Positions 23,918 through 32,877 are shown, numbered from the stretch's first letter. The stretch: DNA of 38,097 nt from Oscillospiraceae bacterium (GCA_017462785.1 JAFTQJ010000080.1:1-38097), one strand, 5' to 3'. Notes: generated by a model not told the origin, from the letters alone. Numbers and translations: made by a program.

Positions 23918-23954
23918 ATTCTGATTGTAATTAACTGATAAAAGGAGGCTTACC

Positions 23955-25214
23955 ATGCCACTTGCCGATTCCATCCGCCCGAAAACCCTTGATGATGTTG
24001 TCGGACAGCAGCATTTGCTGGGGGAGGGGAAACCCCTGCGACGCATCATTGAAAGCGGACGCATCCCCAATATGATCTTCTACGGCCCGTCCGGCATCGG
24101 GAAAACCACCCTTGCCAGCATCATCGCAAGCCGCACGAATATGACCCTCCACATCCTCAACGGCACACAGGCTGGCGTGGCTGACATCAAATCCGTCATT
24201 GCCGATGTGGGCACGTTTGCCGGCATGAACGGCATCCTGCTGTACCTCGATGAGATCCAGTACCTCAACAAAAAACAGCAGCAAAGTCTGCTTTCCTATA
24301 TCGAAAACGGCGATATTACACTGATTGCATCCACCACCGAAAACCCCTACTTCGCCGTGTACAATGCCGTCATCAGCCGGAGCACCGTCTTTGAATTCAA
24401 GCCCGTGGATGCTGCCGAGATGGAAAAAGCCGTCCGCCGTGCGTTCCGCATTATGCAGGAGGAACAGGGGAATCCCCTCATCATCGAGGACGGCGTGACT
24501 GCCCATATCGCACAGGGCAGCGGCGGCGATGTCCGCAAGGCGATGAATGCCGCAGAACTCTGTGTCCTCTCTGCGGAACCGACCGCTGACGGCATGCGTG
24601 TGACGCTGGACATTGCCAAGGCACTGACCCAGCGGAGCAATATGCGATACGACCGTGACGGCGATGCACATTATGACATCCTTTCGGCACTTCAGAAGTC
24701 CATCCGTGGCAGTGACGAAAACGCCGCCCTCCACTATACCGCAAGACTGCTGGAGGCTGGTGATCTCATTTCCCTGACAAGGCGGCTTCTCGTAATCGCC
24801 TCGGAGGACATCGGGCTTGCCTATCCGCAGGCGGTGAGCATTGTCAAATCCTGCGTGGATTCGGCATTGCAGCTCGGACTTCCGGAGGCGAGGATCCCCC
24901 TTGCAGAAGCGGTGATCCTGCTGTGCACCTCCCCGAAATCCAATTCGGCGATCAATGCCATTGATGCGGCACTGGAGGTCGTGCGTTCTGGAGATTACGG
25001 CGATATTCCGGCACATCTCAAAGACGGGCACTACGGCGGTGCACAGAAGCTGGGCAATGCCATCGGCTATCAGTATCCGCATGAATTCCCCAATCACTAT
25101 GTACCGCAGCAATACCTCCCCGACAAGATCGCCGGACATGTCTATTATGAATTCGGGGACAACAAACAGGAGCAGGCTGCACTGCTCTACCGCAGGAAGA
25201 TCAAGGGGGAATAG
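23955..25214 (+). CDS. rarA: Replication-associated recombination protein A, AAA+ ATPase
   Basis: 419 residues. RarA/MgsA (WRNIP1 homologue) acts at stalled replication forks with SSB. Landmarks: LADSIRPKTLDDVVGQQHLL, Walker A GPSGIGKTT, Walker B LYLDEIQYL, sensor TTENP, arginine finger SRSTVFEF, then the C-terminal tetramer domain with ASEDIGLAYPQA and HLKDGHYGGAQKLG. Length is typical. AAAGGAGG 7 nt before the ATG. Confidence 0.94.
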   Translation: MPLADSIRPKTLDDVVGQQHLLGEGKPLRRIIESGRIPNMIFYGPSGIGKTTLASIIASRTNMTLHILNGTQAGVADIKSVIADVGTFAGMNGILLYLDEIQYLNKKQQQSLLSYIENGDITLIASTTENPYFAVYNAVISRSTVFEFKPVDAAEMEKAVRRAFRIMQEEQGNPLIIEDGVTAHIAQGSGGDVRKAMNAAELCVLSAEPTADGMRVTLDIAKALTQRSNMRYDRDGDAHYDILSALQKSIRGSDENAALHYTARLLEAGDLISLTRRLLVIASEDIGLAYPQAVSIVKSCVDSALQLGLPEARIPLAEAVILLCTSPKSNSAINAIDAALEVVRSGDYGDIPAHLKDGHYGGAQKLGNAIGYQYPHEFPNHYVPQQYLPDKIAGHVYYEFGDNKQEQAALLYRRKIKGE

Positions 25215-25279
25215 GCTCATACAGAGCAGCTCCTCCGAAAATACAGCCGGCAGAATCGCCGGAGCAAGGAGAATTATCT

Positions 25280-26143
25280 ATGAAATTCAGTAAAATGCAT
25301 GGCATCAGCAACGACTATGTATATGTCAACGGCTTCACGGAAACGGTCGGTGATCCGAATTCCGTTTCCAAGTTTGTCAGCGACCGCCGCTGCGGTATCG
25401 GTTCGGATGGTCTGATCATGATCCTCCCCTCGGAGGTGGCGGACTGCCGTATGCGGATGTTCAATGCGGACGGCTCGGAGGGCATGATGTGCGGCAACGG
25501 CATCCGCTGCGTGGGCAAATTCGCATATGACAACGGCATTGTCACAAAGCCGGAGCTTTCCGTAGAAACCAAGTCCGGCATCAAGTACATCACACTGGAG
25601 ATCAATGACGGCGTGGCTGTGGCTGCGACGGTGGACATGGGCAGGGCGATCCTCAGACCTGCGGAGATTCCGGTGAAAATGGACGGTGAGGACTGCGTTG
25701 CAAAGCCCATCATGGTGAACGGGCAGGAATACACAGTGACCTGTGTTTCCATGGGCAATCCGCACTGCATCGTATTCTGTGACGATCCGGCGGACATTGA
25801 GCTGGAGAAGATCGGACCGCATTTTGAGCATCATGAGCTGTTCCCCGAGCGTATCAACACGGAGTTTTTGCAGGTGATCGACGAAACCACGCTGAACATG
25901 CGTGTCTGGGAGCGTGGCAGCGGTGAAACCTTTGCATGCGGTACGGGTGCATGTGCTTGTGTGGTGGCGGCTGTGCTGAACGGCTACTGCAAGCATGACA
26001 CGGAGGTGACGGTGCATCTGCTGGGCGGTGACCTGAAGATCACTTACCAGTCGGATGGTACTGTTATGATGACCGGACCTGCGACCCATGTGTATGATGG
26101 TGAAATTGATATTGCAGGGATTCCGTCGCCGCTGGGACTTTGA
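25280..26143 (+). CDS. dapF: Diaminopimelate epimerase
   Basis: 287 residues. Converts LL- to meso-diaminopimelate for lysine and peptidoglycan synthesis. Both catalytic cysteines are present: MMCGNGIRC (first) and FACGTGACAC (second). RRCGIGSDGLI, MGNPHCIVF and NTEFLQV also match. AAGGAGA 9 nt upstream. Followed by a strong terminator that separates it from the holin-lysin pair. Confidence 0.96.
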   Translation: MKFSKMHGISNDYVYVNGFTETVGDPNSVSKFVSDRRCGIGSDGLIMILPSEVADCRMRMFNADGSEGMMCGNGIRCVGKFAYDNGIVTKPELSVETKSGIKYITLEINDGVAVAATVDMGRAILRPAEIPVKMDGEDCVAKPIMVNGQEYTVTCVSMGNPHCIVFCDDPADIELEKIGPHFEHHELFPERINTEFLQVIDETTLNMRVWERGSGETFACGTGACACVVAAVLNGYCKHDTEVTVHLLGGDLKITYQSDGTVMMTGPATHVYDGEIDIAGIPSPLGL

Positions 26144-26170
26144 TCTCACTAAATGCATTCAATATAATTT

Positions 26171-26209
26171 GAAAAAGTTGCACACAAACGTGCAACTTTT
26201 TCTTTTTTT
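26171..26209 (+). terminator. dapF terminator
   Basis: GAAAAAGTTGCAC (26171-26183) and GTGCAACTTTTTC (26190-26202), 13-bp stem, followed by TTTTTTT. Confidence 0.9.
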
Positions 26210-26234
26210 GCCCCTTTATAAAGGGGGTGAATTG

Positions 26235-26654
26235 ATGGATCTGAAAATTGCTGCCGGAATCGGAGTGTGCGGAAGCTTGCTTTCATGGCTGTTCGGCGGC
26301 TGGGATGCTGCCCTGCAAACACTGCTGGTTTTCATGACAGCGGATTATCTGACGGGGCTTTCGGCTGCCGGCATCTTCCGGAAATCGCCGAAGAGCAAGG
26401 GCGGCGGACTCAGCTCCGAAGCAGGCTTTCAGGGGCTGACACGCAAATGCATGATGCTGGTATTTGTTCTGCTTGCCCATCGGCTGGATGAGGTGCTCGG
26501 AACTGCCTGCATCCGTGACGGCGTGTGTGCTGCGTTCATGGCAAATGAGCTGCTCTCCATCATTGAAAATGCCGGAATCATGGGCGTTCCTGTTCCGGAT
26601 GCTGTCAAAAACGCAATCGACCTGCTCAAACAGAAAGGAGAACATGATGACTGA
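26235..26654 (+). CDS. Phage-type holin (toxin secretion/phage lysis family)
   Basis: 139 residues with three or four hydrophobic segments (about 5-20, 24-47, 73-92, 98-118). LVFMTADYLTGLSAA and KCMMLVFVLLAHRLDEVLG are characteristic of the clostridial phage holin 4 family, whose members open the membrane for lysins or export large clostridial toxins. AAGGGGG 7 nt upstream of the ATG. Overlaps the next gene by 8 nt. No terminase, capsid or tail genes surround it. Confidence 0.85.
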   Translation: MDLKIAAGIGVCGSLLSWLFGGWDAALQTLLVFMTADYLTGLSAAGIFRKSPKSKGGGLSSEAGFQGLTRKCMMLVFVLLAHRLDEVLGTACIRDGVCAAFMANELLSIIENAGIMGVPVPDAVKNAIDLLKQKGEHDD

Positions 26655-27282
26655 TTTGCAGAAACACTTTATTGAAACTGTGGGGACACTTGCACGGACG
26701 GATAAGCATGCGGACAGAATTCTGCCGAGTGTGACCATTGCACAGGCGATCCTCGAATCGGGCTGGGGAAAATCCACCCTGACCACGAGGGGCAATGCCC
26801 TTTTCGGCATCAAGGCAGGCAAAGGCTGGAAGCGGAGAGTCTATTCCTGCAAGACACAGGAATGCTATGACGGTGTGAGCTTCACGACAGAAACGGCTTG
26901 TTTCCGTGCATATTCCAGTTGGGCAGAGAGCATTGCCGATCATGGTGCATTCCTCTGCGGACTGAAACGCTACCGGAGTGTGGTCGGGGAACGCAATTAC
27001 CGGCTCGCCTGTGCAGCATTGAAGGCAGCCGGTTATGCGACGGATCCTGTCTATGACGGGAAGCTTGTGCATCTGATCGAAGCCTATGACCTGACCCGTT
27101 TTGACAGCATCCCCTCCGGTTCAGCGGCTGGGATGCAGTACACCATTCAGCGTGGCGATACGCTCACAAGGATCGCAAGGGAACATTCCACAACGGTGGC
27201 TGCACTTGTGGAAAAGAACCGCACGAAGTACCCTGCCATGACAAGGGATTATATTCAGGCTGGATGGACGTTGAGCATATGA
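26647..27282 (+). CDS. Peptidoglycan hydrolase: glucosaminidase plus LysM
   Basis: 211 residues from ATG 26647 (AAAGGAG 6 nt upstream; the ATG at 26644 is too close). Residues 1-150 are a GH73-like glucosaminidase domain (AQAILESGWGKS with the catalytic glutamate, NALFGIKAGKGW, FRAYSSWAESIADHGAFL). Residues about 163-211 are one LysM cell-wall-binding repeat (YTIQRGDTLTRIAREHSTTV). There is no signal peptide, so export would depend on the holin encoded by the overlapping gene, as in phage lysis cassettes. Could be a prophage remnant or a retained lysis/export device. Confidence 0.88.
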   Translation: MTDLQKHFIETVGTLARTDKHADRILPSVTIAQAILESGWGKSTLTTRGNALFGIKAGKGWKRRVYSCKTQECYDGVSFTTETACFRAYSSWAESIADHGAFLCGLKRYRSVVGERNYRLACAALKAAGYATDPVYDGKLVHLIEAYDLTRFDSIPSGSAAGMQYTIQRGDTLTRIAREHSTTVAALVEKNRTKYPAMTRDYIQAGWTLSI

Positions 27283-27283
27283 C

Positions 27284-27316
27284 AAAGAACCGCCCGTGCT
27301 TCACGGGCGGTTCTTT
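27284..27316. terminator. Bidirectional terminator
   Basis: AAAGAACCGCCCGTG (27284-27298) and CACGGGCGGTTCTTT (27302-27316), a perfect 15-bp stem between the convergent lysin and membrane-protein genes, with T/A tracts on both sides. Confidence 0.85.
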
Positions 27317-27318
27317 CT

Positions 27319-27651
27319 TTATTCCATGTGCTCCTCCTGCACACTGTTTCTGTAATTCTTCTTCAGCTGACCCATTCTTGTGCCCTCAGCCACAATTTCC
27401 TGTGTAATGGAGCCGAGCAGGATCAGGGTCGGAATGCCGATGATGAGCAGGGCGATCATGCAGGTAACACAGGATGCAAAGAAATCCGCTGCCCAGAGCA
27501 GAAGCGTTACCACAAGGATCGGACCCATCAGGACGGCAGCAAAAACGAGCAGTGCCGTGCAGTTTTTGCAAATCTGCTTCTTTTCTGCAAGGTACTCCTC
27601 TGTGGTCGGATGTGCGGGGATGGGGCGGTGCTGATGATTGATTCTATCCAT
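27319..27651 (-). CDS. Small two-span membrane protein of unknown function
   Basis: 110 residues. The ATG at 27651 is 7 nt from GGAGG; the ATG at 27657 is only 1 nt from it. The first 30 residues are hydrophilic (HQHRPIPAHPTTEEYLAEKK), then CKNC and two membrane helices (about 33-55 and 60-84), then a charged tail. Family not recognised. It has its own extended -10 promoter (27700-27708), so it is not part of the ABC exporter transcript upstream. Confidence 0.6.
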   Translation of the reverse strand: MDRINHQHRPIPAHPTTEEYLAEKKQICKNCTALLVFAAVLMGPILVVTLLLWAADFFASCVTCMIALLIIGIPTLILLGSITQEIVAEGTRMGQLKKNYRNSVQEEHME

Positions 27652-27699
27652 TTCCATACCTCCTCTGTTCGATGCGTACATTTCCTCTTCACTATCTTT

Positions 27700-27708
27700 A
27701 TTATAACA
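27700..27708 (-). promoter_or_regulatory. Extended -10 promoter of the small membrane protein
   Basis: Minus strand TGTTATAAT (27708-27700). No good -35. Confidence 0.5.
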
Positions 27709-27737
27709 TATGAGATGTTCAGAATTTGTACATCTGG

Positions 27738-27772
27738 AAAAAGAATGAGCTGCCGCACAAAAGTGCGGCAGC
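27738..27772 (-). terminator. Terminator of the ABC exporter operon
   Basis: GCTGCCGCAC (27749-27758) and GTGCGGCAGC (27763-27772) just past the stop of the second ABC gene; on the minus strand a T run (27742-27738) follows a few bases after the stem. Confidence 0.75.
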
Positions 27773-27777
27773 GTGGA

Positions 27778-29691
27778 TCATTCAAGCTCAAAAGCACCGG
27801 TATACAGGCGATAATAATTGCCCTTCTGTGCGATCAGCTGGTCATGTGTGCCCTTTTCGATGATATGTCCATGGTCGAGTACCATGATGACATCGGAATT
27901 CTGTACCGTGGAAAGACGGTGGGCAATGACAAATACCGTTCTTCCCTTCATCAGACCATCCATACCCTTCTGGACAAGTGCCTCGGTTCGGGTGTCGATG
28001 CTCGAAGTCGCTTCGTCAAGGATCATGACGGGCGGATCTGCAACGGCAGCTCTTGCAATGGAGATCAGCTGCCGCTGACCCTGTGAAAGTCCGGAGCCGT
28101 CCCCCTCCAGCACGGTCTGATAGCCGTCGGGGAGCATCTCGATGAAGCTGTGGGCATTCGCAAGCTTCGCCGCTGCGATGCACTCCTCATCCGTTGCATC
28201 CAGTCTGCCGTAGCGGATGTTCTCCATCACCGTTCCGGTGAACAGATTGACATCCTGCAATACCACGCCAAGGCTGTGACGCAGGTCGCTCTTTTTGATC
28301 TTGTTGATGTTGATGTCGTCATAGCGGATCTTGCCGTCCGCAATGTCATAGAAACGGTTGATGAGGTTTGTGATGGTGGTCTTTCCGGCACCGGTCGCAC
28401 CGACAAAGGCAACCTTCTGACCGGGTTCTGCATACAGGCTGATGTCATGCAGGACGATTTTCTCCGGTACATAGCCGAAATCCACCTCTTTCATCCGCAC
28501 ATCGCCACGCATGGGCGTGTAGGTCAGGGTGCCGTCACCGTGGGGATGCTTCCATGCCCAGAGTCCGGTTCTGTGGTCGGCTTCGGTCAGCTCGCCGTTT
28601 GCATTGTACTCGGCATTGACCAGCGTTACATAGCCCTCGTCCGTTTCGGGCTGTGCATCAAGGAGGTTGAAGATACGCTCCGCACCGGCAAGTGCCATGA
28701 CAATGGCGTTGATCTGCTGGGAGATCTGTGTCACGGGCATATTGAAGCTCTTGCTCAGCTGGAGGAACGACACGATGCCGCCGAGCGTCAGGCTCGGGGA
28801 GATGCCGCTGACAGCGAGAAAGCCGCCGAACATCGCCAGCAGTGCAAACTGGAGGTGTCCCATATTGCCCATGATGGGCATGAGGATGTTGGCAAAGGTG
28901 TGTGCCTGCGTTGCATTGTGGCAAAGCTCATCATTGAGCTTGTCAAAATCCGCCTTGGCTGCCTCCTCGTGGCAGAACACCTGCACGACCTTCTGACCCT
29001 CGATCATTTCCTCGATATAGCCGTTCACCGTACCGATGGACTTCTGCTGTTCCACGAAGTATTTGCCGCTTCTGCCGCCGATGAAGGCGGTGACTGCCAT
29101 CATAGCAATGATGGTCAGGATCACAAATCCCGTCATCCAGAGGCTGGTTGCACACATTGCCGCAAAGACGGAAATGATCGTGATCGCAGAGGTCACCATC
29201 TGCGGAATGCTCTGGGAGATCATCTGGCGGAGGGTGTCGGTGTCATTGGTGTAATGGCTCATGATCTCGCCGTGGGTGTGGGTATCGAAGTACTGCACGG
29301 GGAGCGTCTGCATGTGGGCAAACATCTCGTCACGGATCGTTTTCTGGATACCCTGCGAAACCTTTACCATGGTAAAATTGCAGAACCATGTGGAGAAGAT
29401 ACCCAGCACATAGATCACTGCCATTGTGCCGATCGCCCGTAAAAGTCCTGTGAATACGGGGTTTTCCTGTGTCATCATGGGGGTGATGTAGTCATCGATC
29501 AGCCTCTGTAGGAACAGATTGCCTGCAACGCCTGCAAGGGAGCTGAAAATGACGAACACGAACATCGCTATCAGGGAGAATTTGTACTGACTGAGGTAGG
29601 TAAGCAGTCGGAGCATGGTCTTTTTGCTGTCCTTTGCACCCTGTCCCTTCATCATTGCACCCTTGGGCGGTCTGCTATGCGGTCCTGCCAT
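27778..29691 (-). CDS. Heterodimeric ABC exporter half, catalytically competent subunit
   Basis: 637 residues. Six-helix membrane domain (about 30-340) followed by an ATPase domain (about 395-637). Walker A GATGAGKT (431-438), a signature LSQGQRQ (535-541), Walker B MILDEATS with catalytic E560, and H-loop H591 (IAHRLST). An unusual hydrophilic stretch of about 40 residues (352-395, DEGYVTLVNAEYNANGELTE...) lies between the two domains. The gene overlaps the end of its partner by 17 nt. Together they form an efflux pump of the BmrCD/TM287-288 or LmrCD type, probably for drugs or lipophilic compounds. Start supported by GGGAGG 8 nt upstream. Confidence 0.9.
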   Translation of the reverse strand: MAGPHSRPPKGAMMKGQGAKDSKKTMLRLLTYLSQYKFSLIAMFVFVIFSSLAGVAGNLFLQRLIDDYITPMMTQENPVFTGLLRAIGTMAVIYVLGIFSTWFCNFTMVKVSQGIQKTIRDEMFAHMQTLPVQYFDTHTHGEIMSHYTNDTDTLRQMISQSIPQMVTSAITIISVFAAMCATSLWMTGFVILTIIAMMAVTAFIGGRSGKYFVEQQKSIGTVNGYIEEMIEGQKVVQVFCHEEAAKADFDKLNDELCHNATQAHTFANILMPIMGNMGHLQFALLAMFGGFLAVSGISPSLTLGGIVSFLQLSKSFNMPVTQISQQINAIVMALAGAERIFNLLDAQPETDEGYVTLVNAEYNANGELTEADHRTGLWAWKHPHGDGTLTYTPMRGDVRMKEVDFGYVPEKIVLHDISLYAEPGQKVAFVGATGAGKTTITNLINRFYDIADGKIRYDDININKIKKSDLRHSLGVVLQDVNLFTGTVMENIRYGRLDATDEECIAAAKLANAHSFIEMLPDGYQTVLEGDGSGLSQGQRQLISIARAAVADPPVMILDEATSSIDTRTEALVQKGMDGLMKGRTVFVIAHRLSTVQNSDVIMVLDHGHIIEKGTHDQLIAQKGNYYRLYTGAFELE

Positions 29692-31426
29692 CTTCCTCGC
29701 CTCCCTTCACCTGAGATGTGTAGACTTCCTGATAAATCGCATTGGTACGCAGCAGCTCCTCATGGGTGCCCACTGCATTGATCCTGCCGTCATCCATGAC
29801 GATGATCTGGTCAGCCTCCTCCACGGAGGAAATACGCTGTGCGATGATGATTTTGGTGGTGTCCGGAATCTCCTCTCGGAACGCCTTGCGGATGAGTGCA
29901 TCCGTCTTGGTATCCACCGCACTGGTGGAGTCGTCCAGAATCAGGATCTTCGGCTTTTTCAGCAGTGCTCTTGCAATACAAAGTCTTTGCTTCTGACCGC
30001 CGGATACATTGCGTCCGCCCTGCTCGATGTGGGTATCATAGCCGTCGGGGAATTCGGTGATAAAGCCGTGTGCCTGAGCAAGCTCACAGGCATGGATCAG
30101 CTCTTCATCCGTTGCGTCGGGATTGCCCCAACGCAGGTTTTCCTTGATGCTGCCCGAGAACAGGACGTTTTTCTGGAGCACCATCGCCACGCTGTCACGC
30201 AGCACCTCCAGATCATAGGCACGGACATCATTGCCAGCCACGAGCACCTCGCCCTTGGTGACATCGTACAGACGGGGGATCATCTGCACGAGGGTGGACT
30301 TGGAGCTGCCGGTGCCGCCGATGATGCCGATGGTCTGACCCGACTGGATATGCAGGTTGATATTGGAAAGACAGGGCTTTCCGGATTTGTCGGAATAGCT
30401 GAACTCCACATTCCGGAACTCGATCTCACCGCTTCCGACCTCCGTCAGCGGATCTTTGGGATTGTGGATGCTGGGTGTTTCGTTCAGGATCTCGACCACT
30501 CTTTCCGCAGATGCTCTGGACATGGTGATCATGACCATGATCATGGAGAGCATCATCAGGCTCATGAGGATCTGCATGACATAGGTGAACATGCTCGTCA
30601 GCTCGCCCGTGGTCATTGCAGTTTCACCGCCGAGGACGATGAGTCTTGCACCGAACCACGAGAGCAGGAGCATGCAGCCGTAGGAGCAGAACTGCATCAG
30701 CGGACCATTGAACGCCAGCACACGCTCTGCAAAGCAGAAATCCTTGTAGATGGAGTCGGATACTTCCTTGAATTTCTTCGTTTCATGCTCCTCACGGACA
30801 AAGGACTTCACCACACGGATACCGTAGAGGTTTTCCTGCACTACCCGATTGAGCTTGTCATAGGTCTTGAAAACTCTCGTGAATACGGGATGTGCGTGGG
30901 AGATGATGATGTACAGACCGCCTGCAAGGATCGGGATGGCTGCCAGAAACACGAACGCCAGCTTCCAGTTGATGGTGAACGCCATTACCACGGAGCTGAT
31001 GAGCATGAACGGGCTTCTGACCGCAGTACGGATGATCATCTGGAAGGAATCCTGAATACGGGTGACATCCGTGGTCAGTCGGGTGACGATACTTGCGGTG
31101 GAATATTTGTCGATGTTGTGGAATGAAAAATTCTGCACATTATAGTACATATCTTTGCGGATATTGCGTGCAAGTCCGGCGGATGCCGATGCAGCAAATT
31201 TTCCGGCAAATGCACCGCAGCAGAGCGAAGCGGCACAGCAGACGATCAGCACCAGACCCATTTTTGCAATGTAGTCCAGATCGCCGGCATTGATGCCGTT
31301 GTCAATGATCTTCGCCATGATCCACGGCATCAGTACTTCCAGAAGCACTTCGCCGCTGATGATCACGGGGGCGAGGATCGAATCCCGCTTGTACTGCCGT
31401 ACACATTGCAGCAAACGTTTGATCAT
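29675..31426 (-). CDS. Heterodimeric ABC exporter half, degenerate ATP-site subunit
   Basis: 583 residues. Six membrane helices (about 15-300), ATPase domain from about 332. Walker A GGTGSSKST (370-378), signature VSGGQKQ (474-480). The residue after Walker B is aspartate (LILDDSTS, D499) instead of the catalytic glutamate, and the H-loop histidine is replaced by glutamine (IIAQRISS, Q530). This is the known pattern of the non-hydrolysing site in heterodimeric exporters, which explains the pairing with the downstream gene. Second in an operon begun by marR, 13 nt behind it. The substrate is unknown; regulation by MarR suggests a toxic compound. Confidence 0.9.
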   Translation of the reverse strand: MIKRLLQCVRQYKRDSILAPVIISGEVLLEVLMPWIMAKIIDNGINAGDLDYIAKMGLVLIVCCAASLCCGAFAGKFAASASAGLARNIRKDMYYNVQNFSFHNIDKYSTASIVTRLTTDVTRIQDSFQMIIRTAVRSPFMLISSVVMAFTINWKLAFVFLAAIPILAGGLYIIISHAHPVFTRVFKTYDKLNRVVQENLYGIRVVKSFVREEHETKKFKEVSDSIYKDFCFAERVLAFNGPLMQFCSYGCMLLLSWFGARLIVLGGETAMTTGELTSMFTYVMQILMSLMMLSMIMVMITMSRASAERVVEILNETPSIHNPKDPLTEVGSGEIEFRNVEFSYSDKSGKPCLSNINLHIQSGQTIGIIGGTGSSKSTLVQMIPRLYDVTKGEVLVAGNDVRAYDLEVLRDSVAMVLQKNVLFSGSIKENLRWGNPDATDEELIHACELAQAHGFITEFPDGYDTHIEQGGRNVSGGQKQRLCIARALLKKPKILILDDSTSAVDTKTDALIRKAFREEIPDTTKIIIAQRISSVEEADQIIVMDDGRINAVGTHEELLRTNAIYQEVYTSQVKGGEEDGRTA

Positions 31427-31439
31427 AACAGTTTCCTCC

Positions 31440-31892
31440 TTATTCTTGGTTCCCCATTTTCCCTAGATTGTCGAAGAGCTTTTTCATCGTTCCCATGAAC
31501 GCATCCAGTTCCTCGTCCGTGATCCCCTCACAGAGCTGCTCCTCGAAATGGTCGATGCACTGCATCCCTTTGCGGTGCATCTCCACACCTCGTTCCGTGA
31601 GCAGGAGCTTTTTCTGCCGTGCATCATTCTCCGCCGGCACACGCTGCACCAGACCGTTTTTTTCCATGAGCTGCAAGGTCTGCGTCACCGTGGAACGCCG
31701 GATGTGAAAATGCGTTTCCAGCTCCCTCTGGTACACATCCCGATTCCGGTTGCAGTGCAGATAGCCTATGATCCGGCAATGGTTGGCAGTCGCTTCATCC
31801 TGAAAGACCTTCAGCATTGCCTTATCTATCTCACGCTTCACCAGATTTGCCAGCATTTTCACGTTAAATCCGATATATCTTACTTCTTTCAT
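31440..31892 (-). CDS. MarR-family repressor of the ABC exporter
   Basis: 150 residues. Winged helix-turn-helix: REIDKAMLKVF start, VYQRELETHFHIRRSTVTQTLQ recognition region, and the wing ENDARQKKLLLTERG (the MarR D-x-R signature), then dimerisation helices. GGAGGAG just upstream of the ATG. First gene of the operon with both ABC subunits. A perfect 14-bp palindrome lies at its own start site, so it probably represses the whole operon until a ligand binds. Confidence 0.92.
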   Translation of the reverse strand: MKEVRYIGFNVKMLANLVKREIDKAMLKVFQDEATANHCRIIGYLHCNRNRDVYQRELETHFHIRRSTVTQTLQLMEKNGLVQRVPAENDARQKKLLLTERGVEMHRKGMQCIDHFEEQLCEGITDEELDAFMGTMKKLFDNLGKMGNQE

Positions 31893-31906
31893 GACTCCTC
31901 CTTTTT

Positions 31907-31920
31907 GTTAGCATGCTAAC
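31907..31920. promoter_or_regulatory. Palindromic MarR operator
   Basis: GTTAGCATGCTAAC, a perfect 14-bp palindrome between the -10 and the marR ribosome site, centred on the predicted start of transcription. Confidence 0.75.
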
Positions 31921-31950
31921 ATTATAACATATCCGCAGCCCATCTGTCAA
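31921..31950 (-). promoter_or_regulatory. marR-ABC operon promoter
   Basis: Minus strand TTGACA (31950-31945), 18-bp spacer, TATAAT (31926-31921) with an extended TGT. Confidence 0.8.
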
Positions 31951-32058
31951 GAGCAGGGGAGGGGGCAGGAGCAGGTTCTGCTCTTTGTGCAAAGCATATG
32001 GAACAGCGGGGGATTTTTTGTGCAGAATCATGAATCTGGCAATGCAGCTTTGAGAGGG

Positions 32059-32090
32059 AAAAAACAAAAACCCCCGCTTTTCAGCGGGGG
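32059..32090 (-). terminator. Terminator after rplA
   Basis: CCCCCGC (32071-32077) and GCGGGGG (32084-32090), followed on the minus strand by TTTTTGTTTTTT (32070-32059). Confidence 0.85.
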
Positions 32091-32105
32091 AAAGTATTTC
32101 AGTGA

Positions 32106-32801
32106 TCAAACACCGTACTTTGTAGTAGCAACCGGAACGCCGGGGCCCATTGTGGAAGTCACTGTGCAGGACTTCAGGTAGGTACCCTTTGCAGCAGCCG
32201 GCTTAGCCTTAACGATTGCTTCCATCAGAGTTGCGAAGTTCTGATCGAGCTTCTCAGCACCGAAGGATGCCTTACCGATCGGGCAGTGAATGATGTTGGT
32301 CTTGTCCAGACGATACTCGATCTTACCAGCCTTAGCCTCAGTAACAGCCTTAGCTACGTCGGGAGTTACAGTACCAGCCTTCGGGTTGGGCATCAGACCT
32401 CTCGGACCGAGCACACGACCCAGACGGCCAACCAGACCCATCATGTCGGGGGATGCGATCACTACGTCGAAATCCATCCAGTTTTCCTTCATGATCTTAT
32501 CAACCAGATCCTGACCGCCAACGAACTCAGCACCAGCTGCCTGAGCAGCCTCGTACTTGTCCTCCTTGCAGAATACGCAGACTCTTACCTTCTTACCAGT
32601 GCCGTTGGGCAGTACAACTGCACCACGAACCTGCTGGTCAGCATGTCTGGAGTCAACGCCCAGACGAATGTGAGCCTCAACTGTTTCGTCGAACTTTGCC
32701 TTTGCATTCTGGCAAACAACTTCCAGAGCCTCAACGGAATCATAGAGCTTTGCAGAATCAATAGCCTTACGGCTGTCTACATACTTCTTGCCGTGTTTCA
32801 T
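32106..32801 (-). CDS. rplA: 50S ribosomal protein L1
   Basis: 231 residues, full length. Binds the L1 stalk of 23S rRNA and represses its own operon by binding the mRNA leader. Landmarks: [69 protein letters not shown] upstream. The gene is followed by a strong terminator, not by rplJ-rplL as in most bacteria. Confidence 0.97.
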   Translation of the reverse strand: MKHGKKYVDSRKAIDSAKLYDSVEALEVVCQNAKAKFDETVEAHIRLGVDSRHADQQVRGAVVLPNGTGKKVRVCVFCKEDKYEAAQAAGAEFVGGQDLVDKIMKENWMDFDVVIASPDMMGLVGRLGRVLGPRGLMPNPKAGTVTPDVAKAVTEAKAGKIEYRLDKTNIIHCPIGKASFGAEKLDQNFATLMEAIVKAKPAAAKGTYLKSCTVTSTMGPGVPVATTKYGV

Positions 32802-32821
32802 TATTATTTCCTCCTAATTCA

Positions 32822-32877
32822 GTGGTAATACCGGCGTGCTGCTTCGCACATCCGATTAGCGGAAAGTTTCCTCCCAC
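32822..32877 (-). promoter_or_regulatory. Leader of rplA with L1-site-like pairing
   Basis: On the minus strand GTGGGAG (32877-32871) begins and GGTATTACCAC (to 32822) ends a structured stretch; the GUGG and CCAC ends pair. It resembles the GUGGGAG...UUACCAC frame of L1-binding leaders seen before rplK in Firmicutes. The assignment rests on memory of those leaders. Confidence 0.45.

Noticed and set aside
26235-27282. Complete prophage
   Set aside because: Only holin and lysin are present; no structural, integrase or terminase genes and no att-like repeats were seen.
29615-31126. 503-codon plus-strand frame over the ABC exporter genes
   Set aside because: Histidine/aspartate-rich antisense shadow.
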